A stretch of 18,837 nucleotides of DNA, from NCBI GenBank assembly GCA_934177995.1, contig CAKPPW010000025.1, positions 1-18,837 on the forward strand. The letters run 5' to 3'. The DNA is from an uncultured Bacilli bacterium. Its GTDB lineage: Bacteria; Bacillota_I; Bacilli_A; RF39; UBA660. The translations under genes were made by a program, and so were the position numbers. A model generated the notes under the pieces. That model saw only the letters and a program-made list of their open reading frames with translations. It ran no database searches and had not been told where the DNA came from. Positions 13,923 through 18,837 of the stretch are shown here, in pieces (position 1 is the stretch's first letter; the number at the start of each line of letters is the position of its first letter).

Positions 13923-14005
13923 AATAAAATTCAGCGAAAAATAATAGGGTGGCGACCATCCGATACTGGTCTTTTGAGAACTAATTTAGTTCGGTGAAGC
14001 AGAAA
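13923..14005 (+). ncRNA. Candidate omegaRNA / IS605 right-end remnant
   Basis: The stretch after tnpB holds several short stems: GGGTGG/CCATCC with loop CGA (13948-13962), an alternative GACCA/TGGTC, and GAACTA/TAGTTC with a 3-base loop (13978-13992). In IS605 elements the region 3' of tnpB and the right end form the guide-carrying omegaRNA. No tnpA or target motif is seen, so this is placed by position and structure only. Confidence 0.3.
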
Positions 14006-14050
14006 AGCCTTACCTCACGGTAAGGCTGCTGAAAACTTGTTTTCAGTTTT
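14006..14050. terminator. Back-to-back terminators between tnpB and the pilus ATPase
   Basis: AGCCTTACC (14006-14014) pairs with GGTAAGGCT (14019-14027) around a 4-base loop and is followed on the minus strand by TTTTCT, terminating the ATPase gene. A second hairpin, CTGAAAA/TTTTCAG (14029-14046), is followed by TTTT on the plus strand and would stop transcripts from the tnpB side. Confidence 0.75.
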
Positions 14051-14051
14051 G

Positions 14052-15410
14052 TTAAATTATTTGATTATCGATTATTGGAATGTTTGGTAAAGAATCGTTG
14101 TTTTCTATGGTTATTGGTGGTAGTGTTTGTTCTATTTTGATACTTTCTTTATTTTCAATTTTATCACTAGGTATTTCTCTATCACTGTCTAATAATCCTA
14201 GTTTACTTTGCATATCTAAATCATCATCAATATCAATTATTCTGTATATCTCTTCAAAAGAAGTGGTACCATCTAAAACCTTATAAAGTCCATCTTGTAA
14301 CATGGTTATTACATCAGATGTGTATACTATTTTTTGAAGATCTTCTTTTTTCATTTCCTCTTCATTTAAAGCATTTCTAATTTCATCATTGATTAATAGT
14401 ACCTCTTGAATTGCTATACGATCATGATATCCTCCGGAACAGTATTCACAGCCATCATGGTTTGCTACATAAGTTTCTTCTACATCTTGATGAAGTGCTA
14501 GTTTAAATACCTTCTTTTGATAAGGTGTAGTTTTTTCTAACTTTCTACAATGTGTACAAAGCATTTTAGCAAGTCTTTGAGAAATAATACCAGTTAAGGC
14601 ACTAGATAGCAAATATCTTTCAACATTCATATCAAGTAGACGTTCAATAGTACTTAATGAGTTATTGGTATGGACTGTAGATAATACTAAATGACCAGTA
14701 ATTGAGGCACGAACAGCAATTTTAGCAGTTTCACTATCACGAATCTCTCCGATTAGAATAACATTGGGATCTTGTCTTAAGATAGATCTTAAAACAGTGG
14801 CAAAATCGAGTCCTATTTCACTATTAACTTGTACTTGGTTTAATCCTTCCAGATTCATTTCAATTGGATCTTCTACGGTAATAATATTAGTTTCCTTATT
14901 ATTTAAAACTTGTAAAATAGAATATACCGTTGTACTCTTACCTGATCCAGTAGCTCCTGTGATTAGTATTATTCCATTAGGCTCCTTAATCATCTTCTTT
15001 AACTTTACTAGATTTCTTTCGTTAAATCCTAAAGAGTCAATACCTGCTAAACTTCTAGAATAGTCAAGAATACGAATAACACACTTTTCACCCTCATTAG
15101 TAGGAAGAGTAGAAACACGAGTTTCCATAAGAATACCTTTAATAGTACCTTTAATAGCTCCATCTTGAGGAAGACGACTTTCTGTGATATTCATATTAGC
15201 TAGAAGTTTAATTCTAGTGATTAAATTTCTTTCGTATATCTTTTGAATTTTGGTATAATCTCTTAAATCACCATCAACACGCATCCTAACCATTAAAAAA
15301 TCTTCTCTTGGATCAAAATGTATATCACTGGCACCATGAGTGGCACCATATGCTAAAATGTCATCAACAACATTAACCACGGGAGTCTTTGTCATATCAT
15401 AATTAACCAT
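14052..15410 (-). CDS. Type II/IV secretion-type assembly ATPase (GspE/PilB/ComGA-like)
   Basis: Cytoplasmic hexameric ATPase that powers pseudopilus or type IV pilus assembly. 452 aa. The N2 domain includes ASDIHFDP. The core has Walker A GATGSGKST (152-160), the Asp box ITVEDPIE (177-184), Walker B VILIGEIRD (217-225) and the His box TVHTN (245-249). The tetracysteine zinc motif is CTHC (285-288) with CEYC (321-324), which points to extension (PilB/GspE) rather than retraction (PilT) ATPases. The usual N1 domain is absent, as in ComGA-like forms. The last about 65 residues are a non-conserved acidic tail. AGGGG precedes the ATG. It diverges from two prepilin-like genes; no GspF/PilC membrane gene is in view. 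Confidence 0.92.
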   Translation of the reverse strand: MVNYDMTKTPVVNVVDDILAYGATHGASDIHFDPREDFLMVRMRVDGDLRDYTKIQKIYERNLITRIKLLANMNITESRLPQDGAIKGTIKGILMETRVSTLPTNEGEKCVIRILDYSRSLAGIDSLGFNERNLVKLKKMIKEPNGIILITGATGSGKSTTVYSILQVLNNKETNIITVEDPIEMNLEGLNQVQVNSEIGLDFATVLRSILRQDPNVILIGEIRDSETAKIAVRASITGHLVLSTVHTNNSLSTIERLLDMNVERYLLSSALTGIISQRLAKMLCTHCRKLEKTTPYQKKVFKLALHQDVEETYVANHDGCEYCSGGYHDRIAIQEVLLINDEIRNALNEEEMKKEDLQKIVYTSDVITMLQDGLYKVLDGTTSFEEIYRIIDIDDDLDMQSKLGLLDSDREIPSDKIENKESIKIEQTLPPITIENNDSLPNIPIIDNQII

Positions 15411-15423
15411 TTAATCAACCCCT

Positions 15424-15482
15424 TCACTTTTGATATGGTATTTTACTATAATCTATTATATAATAGGATTAAGATTGGTGCA
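15424..15482. promoter_or_regulatory. Divergent intergenic region with a palindrome
   Basis: The 85 bases between the ATPase and prepilin starts contain a perfect 14-base palindrome CTATTATATAATAG (15453-15466), with TATAAT present on both strands. It probably holds both divergent promoters, though no convincing -35 boxes could be assigned. Confidence 0.4.
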
Positions 15483-15495
15483 AGAGGTGAGCTTT

Positions 15496-16038
15496 GTGAA
15501 AATAATAAAAAAGATAAATAATAAGGGATTTATGTTAGCAGAAACATTGATAGTAAGTATTTTTGTAATGGGAGTTTTTTCAATGCTTTATGTTAATGTT
15601 CTACCTTTAATAGCAGAATATGAAAAATATAAAAATTATAATACGGTAGAAGCTACATATAACGCTCATTGGGCTAGAAAAATAGTCTTAGATGGATTAG
15701 AAGATAATAGTTTTACAACAGCTAGAAATAATGGCTATTTAGATGCAAGTGATTGCTCTTTATATACCAAAAATAATATGACTGATTGGTGTGATAATTT
15801 TAAAGCAGTAAATGATATAACTAAAATCTATTTGACATCATATAGTGAAGAAAAATTAAAAAGTTACGTTAAATCTAGTGATTCTTATACTAGAGAATTT
15901 AAAGATTACATTAGTTATATTCCAACTTATAGTAAAAATTCTACTAAGGTTAATGATAGTAAATATTTTCATGTGATAATTGAATTTAGTAAGGGTGATA
16001 TACATAATTATGGAATTATGGAGGTACATAGAAAATGA
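15496..16038 (+). CDS. Type IV prepilin-like protein, first of two
   Basis: Exported pseudopilin of 180 aa. The class III signal is KKINNKG|FMLAETLIVSIF: prepilin peptidase would cut after Gly, and Glu at +5 of the mature protein is present, followed by a hydrophobic helix of about 20 residues. The C-terminal domain contains Cys residues (DASDCSLY, DWCDNF) that could form a disulphide, and is not a recognisable named pilin. I chose the GTG at 15496 because AGAGGTGAG lies 4 bases upstream; an in-frame ATG at 15430 has no ribosome binding site and lies in the promoter region. It overlaps the next gene by 4 bases (ATGA). Confidence 0.82.
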   Translation: MKIIKKINNKGFMLAETLIVSIFVMGVFSMLYVNVLPLIAEYEKYKNYNTVEATYNAHWARKIVLDGLEDNSFTTARNNGYLDASDCSLYTKNNMTDWCDNFKAVNDITKIYLTSYSEEKLKSYVKSSDSYTREFKDYISYIPTYSKNSTKVNDSKYFHVIIEFSKGDIHNYGIMEVHRK

Positions 16039-16583
16039 TAAAACTAAATAATAAAGGAATTACAGCTGTAGAGTTAATAATTACTTTTGTTATTTTATCT
16101 TTAGTAGTAGTAGGTATGTTTGATGTTGTATTAAACTATAAAGATAAAGAACAAAAAGAAACTATTAAAAGCAGTGTTATAGATTATGAAAATAAATTAC
16201 AAAAAACTATTCAAGATGATTTGATAAAAGGACATCTAGTTGGAGTAGAATTATCTGATAGTAATTCTACTGATAAGATAAGTGTTACCTTTGAAATGAA
16301 TAATACCAAAACTAATCAAACTTATAACACAAATTTAATAATTAATTTAACTACTGGTGATATAAGTTATGGTAAATCTGGTGAGGAGATAGTGTATTCA
16401 CTTCCTAAGTTTACTGGTACGGGTGAAGAATTAACTATAAATAAAGACGAAACTTATATTGGATTAATTGGTGATGATGATGCTTTTATTAAAGTGAACA
16501 TCTCATTAAATCATTCTGATTTTGAAACTGGTGAATTTACTTTTTCGATAACAGCACCTATTAATTATCCAGTTAGTGAATAA
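16035..16583 (+). CDS. Type IV prepilin-like protein, second of two
   Basis: 182-aa pseudopilin. The signal is MIKLNNKG|ITAVELIITFVILSLVV, with Glu at +5 after the cleavage site and a hydrophobic alpha-1 helix to about residue 29. The mature domain is Asn/Thr-rich and probably beta-stranded, without Cys. The ATG overlaps the preceding stop as ATGA, and GGAGG (16020-16024) provides the ribosome binding site, so the two pilins are made together. It is probably a minor (pseudo)pilin of the system served by the divergent ATPase. Its 3' end overlaps the convergent ylbJ-like gene by 11 bases; no terminator lies between them. Confidence 0.8.
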   Translation: MIKLNNKGITAVELIITFVILSLVVVGMFDVVLNYKDKEQKETIKSSVIDYENKLQKTIQDDLIKGHLVGVELSDSNSTDKISVTFEMNNTKTNQTYNTNLIINLTTGDISYGKSGEEIVYSLPKFTGTGEELTINKDETYIGLIGDDDAFIKVNISLNHSDFETGEFTFSITAPINYPVSE

Positions 16584-17490
16584 CAAAAAACAAAATAGTG
16601 GCAACAAGTGTTTCTAAGATGCGTCCTATAAAAAAATTGGTATAAGATAGGTTAGTATTCTTAATAGCATTAATTACTTGTAAATGAACAGATAAACTTC
16701 CAAAGGTTATAAAAATTAACATTAGTAAAGCTTTTAATTCTAAAGATATAGAAAGAGTAGGTACTAAACTTATTCCACTAGTAAGATCCATGATGCCAGT
16801 AAATATTGTTTTAAAAAATATTGATTCATTAGTAAATAGAAGAAAACAATTAGTAAAAAATTGAAAGAGAGTAATAGAACCTAACATAAAGATTAAAACT
16901 TCCATGGCCTCATTAATAGCATCAGGTAATATTGATATTAAACTAGAAGTAGTAGAAACTACTTCTTTTTCGTTGGAGATAGTAATTTCTTTTGGTCTTA
17001 CTAGTATTCCAAGTATTATATTAGCTAGTAACTGACAAATCAGTATTTTATAAGCTAGTCTTTTACTATTTAGTAAGATACCACAGGTTCCTAAGACGAA
17101 TAATGGATTAGCAAAGTGAGTAAATAATAGTAACTGATTACCTTCTTCTTTAGTTATATAGTTATTCTTATAGTCTTTTGCTATATATTTAGCACCAGAG
17201 GGGAAACCAGAGATAATACTCATCAGTAAGATGAAAGTTGTATTTTCACTTAGATGAAATATCTTTCTAGTAATATTTTTAAAGTATTTATTAAGTATTA
17301 AGGGATAACCCATATTTATAAATAAAAAAGATAAAACAAAGAAGGGAAAGATGGAAGGAAATAACTTTTCTCTAAAGATTAAAAGAGCATTAATAGATGA
17401 ATTAATCATAACTTTAGGAAAACAAAATATTCCAAGATAGGAAAACATAATGATAATAAAACCTAGTAAATAATGATATTTTCTTTTCAT
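16573..17490 (-). CDS. ylbJ: YlbJ-like integral membrane protein
   Basis: 305-aa polytopic membrane protein of the nucleoside-recognition/gate family. Hydrophobic segments lie near residues 6-24, 44-62, 82-97, 125-141, 147-163, 190-210, 218-236, 245-265 and 285-304. The signature EKLFPSIFPFFVLSFL, SGFPSGAKYIAKD and FTHFANPLFVLGTCG matches YlbJ, a membrane protein required for sporulation in Bacillus. Similar proteins occur in non-spore-forming Firmicutes, where the role is unknown. It starts 46 bases from ylbL and is read away from it, whereas in Bacillus the ylb genes run in the same direction. The family assignment is good; orthology to sporulation YlbJ is less sure. Confidence 0.8.
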   Translation of the reverse strand: MKRKYHYLLGFIIIMFSYLGIFCFPKVMINSSINALLIFREKLFPSIFPFFVLSFLFINMGYPLILNKYFKNITRKIFHLSENTTFILLMSIISGFPSGAKYIAKDYKNNYITKEEGNQLLLFTHFANPLFVLGTCGILLNSKRLAYKILICQLLANIILGILVRPKEITISNEKEVVSTTSSLISILPDAINEAMEVLIFMLGSITLFQFFTNCFLLFTNESIFFKTIFTGIMDLTSGISLVPTLSISLELKALLMLIFITFGSLSVHLQVINAIKNTNLSYTNFFIGRILETLVATILFFVIH

Positions 17491-17504
17491 AATTTTTAAT
17501 CCTT

Positions 17505-17513
17505 TGCTATAAT
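17505..17513 (+). promoter_or_regulatory. Extended -10 promoter of ylbL
   Basis: TGCTATAAT (17505-17513) is a perfect -10 with the TGn extension and no obvious -35. An ATG at 17512 overlaps this box, which argues for the downstream start at 17536. Confidence 0.55.
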
Positions 17514-17535
17514 GTATTATAAAGGTGTTGATAGA

Positions 17536-18549
17536 ATGGTTAATAAATTGTATGAAAAAATAAAAGAATTTATGAAGGAAAATGGAAAGAGTATTCTTGT
17601 CTTTTTGGGACTATACTTAGTCTTATCCTTTCCTCTTCCATATTACGTTTATGCTGGTGGTGGTACGATTGATATTAGTAAGAGAATAAATATTAAATCT
17701 AGTAATTCTAAAGACTATAAGATGTATCTTGCGTATGTTAAAGAGTTAAAGGGAAATACTGCTACTTATCTTTTATCTAAAGTATTTAAAGATTGGGAGC
17801 TAGAAAAAGAAGAAGATGTAAAACTCAATGATGATGAGACCATGGAGGATTTAAGTATTAGAGATCATTTATCTTTAAAGAATGCTAATCAAACGGCTAT
17901 ATTATTGGCTTATCAAAAAGCAGGTAAAAAGGTAAATATAAAGGCTACTCATCCTTATGTTGCTTATATTGAAAAAAAAGAAAGTGATGGAGTAAGAATA
18001 GGGGATGAGATAGTAAAAGTAGAAGATAATGAGTATAAAGATATTGATACTTTAAAAAGTATTATAGAAGAAAAAGAAGTTGGAGATAAAATTAAATTAG
18101 TAGTAAAAAGAAGTGCTAAAGAAAAAGAAGTATATGCTACTATTAAGAATTATCAAGGAAGAAAAATAGCGGGTATTAGTATTACTAATATTTATGATTA
18201 TGAAACAGAACCTAAGATAGAACTTAAATTCAAGCAAAGTGAAAGTGGACCATCTGGTGGATTAATGTTAACTCTAGCTATTTACAATAGTTTAGTAAAT
18301 AAAGATATTACTAATGGTAAAAAAGTAGTAGGAACTGGTACTATTAGTGAAGATGGTAGTGTTGGAAGTATTGGTGGTGTTAAGTATAAACTTAATGGAG
18401 CAGTAAGGAAAAAAGCTGATGTGTTTTTAGTACCTAGTGGTGAAAATTATGAAGAAGCAATTAAAGAAGCTAAGAAAAAAAACTATTCTATTAAGATAGA
18501 AGCTGTTTCTACCTTTGATGAAGCATTAAAAAAACTTAAAAAAATTTAA
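17536..18549 (+). CDS. ylbL: YlbL/SepM-like PDZ-Lon membrane protease
   Basis: Membrane-anchored serine protease, 337 aa from the chosen start (Bacillus YlbL is about 340). It has one transmembrane helix near residues 19-39, a PDZ domain at about 140-205 (GVRIGDEIVKVEDN) and a C-terminal Lon (S16) domain. The Ser-Lys dyad is SGPSGGL (Ser240) and GGVKYKLNGA (Lys283), 43 residues apart as in Lon. YlbL cleaves regulators of cell division after DNA damage in Bacillus, and SepM processes a competence pheromone in Streptococcus; the substrate here is unknown. The ATG at 17536 is preceded by AAAGGTG, while the upstream in-frame ATG overlaps the -10 box. Confidence 0.92.
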   Translation: MVNKLYEKIKEFMKENGKSILVFLGLYLVLSFPLPYYVYAGGGTIDISKRINIKSSNSKDYKMYLAYVKELKGNTATYLLSKVFKDWELEKEEDVKLNDDETMEDLSIRDHLSLKNANQTAILLAYQKAGKKVNIKATHPYVAYIEKKESDGVRIGDEIVKVEDNEYKDIDTLKSIIEEKEVGDKIKLVVKRSAKEKEVYATIKNYQGRKIAGISITNIYDYETEPKIELKFKQSESGPSGGLMLTLAIYNSLVNKDITNGKKVVGTGTISEDGSVGSIGGVKYKLNGAVRKKADVFLVPSGENYEEAIKEAKKKNYSIKIEAVSTFDEALKKLKKI

Positions 18550-18562
18550 ATTATAGAAATTT

Positions 18563-18620
18563 AAGGCAGTTTTGCTAAATTCACTAGTAAGAGTAGGGTG
18601 AATTTGTGAAATTGCCTTTT
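18563..18620 (+). terminator. Long interrupted hairpin, terminator of ylbL
   Basis: AAGGCA (18563-18568) pairs with TGCCTT (18613-18618), and AAATTCAC (18577-18584) with GTGAATTT (18598-18605). The stem has a partly paired internal loop and a 13-base apical loop. TTTGAATTTGTTATTTTT follows. Downstream, AATTTGCAA occurs twice (18654-18662 and 18670-18678) in the leader of the next gene. Confidence 0.6.
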
Positions 18621-18723
18621 GAATTTGTTATTTTTCCTATAAAAGTAGGGCTCAATTTGCAAAATTTCAAATTTGCAATTAGATTTTTATTGTGATAGAT
18701 TAGGGGACGAAAGGAGGAAAACT

Positions 18724-18837
18724 ATGCTTAATGATATAACAAAACTAGAAAAACTTAGAAATAATTTAGTAGCAAACGGTAAAGTTATCCCCGCCAACTT
18801 TGATCCGGTTTTTAAAATTGTCATGTTAGATTGTCCT
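18724..18837 (+). CDS. N-terminus of an unidentified CDS (partial)
   Basis: An ORF starts at ATG 18724, preceded by a strong AAAGGAGG (18711-18718), and stays open to the window end (38 codons). The sequence includes KLEKLRNNLVANGK and IPANFDPVFKIVM. The NFDPVFK phrase is reminiscent of the N-terminus of PD-(D/E)XK-type Rpn/transposase-like proteins, but this is a weak impression and no function is assigned. Confidence 0.65.
   Translation, partial: MLNDITKLEKLRNNLVANGKVIPANFDPVFKIVMLDCP

Noticed and set aside
14764..15063. 99-aa plus-strand open frame within the ATPase gene
   Set aside because: Antisense shadow of the Walker A/B region of a clearly real gene.

Overview
The window is very AT-rich, with TAA, TAG and TGA stops, TGG tryptophan codons and Bacillus-type AGGAGG ribosome binding sites and sigma-A-like promoters. 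Several families are typical of Firmicutes (YlbJ, YlbL, RNase J, DUF2974 hydrolase). TGA ends rnc as a true stop, so this is not the Mycoplasma code. I infer a low-GC, probably gut-associated Bacilli/RF39-like lineage; the exact taxon cannot be read from the window.

Layout. 1-4980: the tail of an unknown gene, a 3-methyladenine DNA glycosylase (tag), a CmpB-like membrane protein, then a DUF362 / DUF2974-hydrolase / membrane-anchored-protein run and an HD-domain protein. 4981-6660: a small accessory island with a frame-broken YhcG/DUF1016 nuclease-like gene and a 25-residue hydrophobic peptide whose ribosome binding site lies in a hairpin, bounded by related terminator-like repeats. 6600-9450: an RNA-processing operon (rnc, a 153-aa unknown, and an RNase J paralogue that has lost metal-binding residues).

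9450-13310 is the highlight: a diversity-generating retroelement (DGR). A membrane-anchored surface protein (TasA/camelysin-like N-terminus, C-type-lectin/DUF6273-like C-terminus) ends in a 96-bp variable repeat (VR, 10854-10949). A matching template repeat (TR, 11246-11341) lies 392 bp downstream with no gaps; 18 of the 19 differences are at template adenines. Facing it on the other strand is the gene set avd, reverse transcriptase and a small MutS-domain-I-like ORF. The RT has the DGR hallmark IGNxxSQ and YMDD but is split by a one-base deficit in a T-run. The TR is enclosed by a perfect 10-bp inverted repeat and accompanied by GC-rich hairpins.

13277-14050: a decayed IS605-type tnpB with a structured 3' end, next to the DGR. 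14052-16583: a type IV pilus/competence-type ATPase diverging from two overlapping prepilin-like genes. 16573-18549: ylbJ and ylbL, head to head. The window ends inside an unidentified gene.

How the parts work together (inference): template RNA from the TR would be copied by RT-Avd with errors opposite adenine, and the cDNA would replace the VR, varying about 14 surface residues of the displayed lectin-like domain. Whether the element is active now depends on whether the RT frame break is real and bypassed, a real mutation, or a sequencing error.
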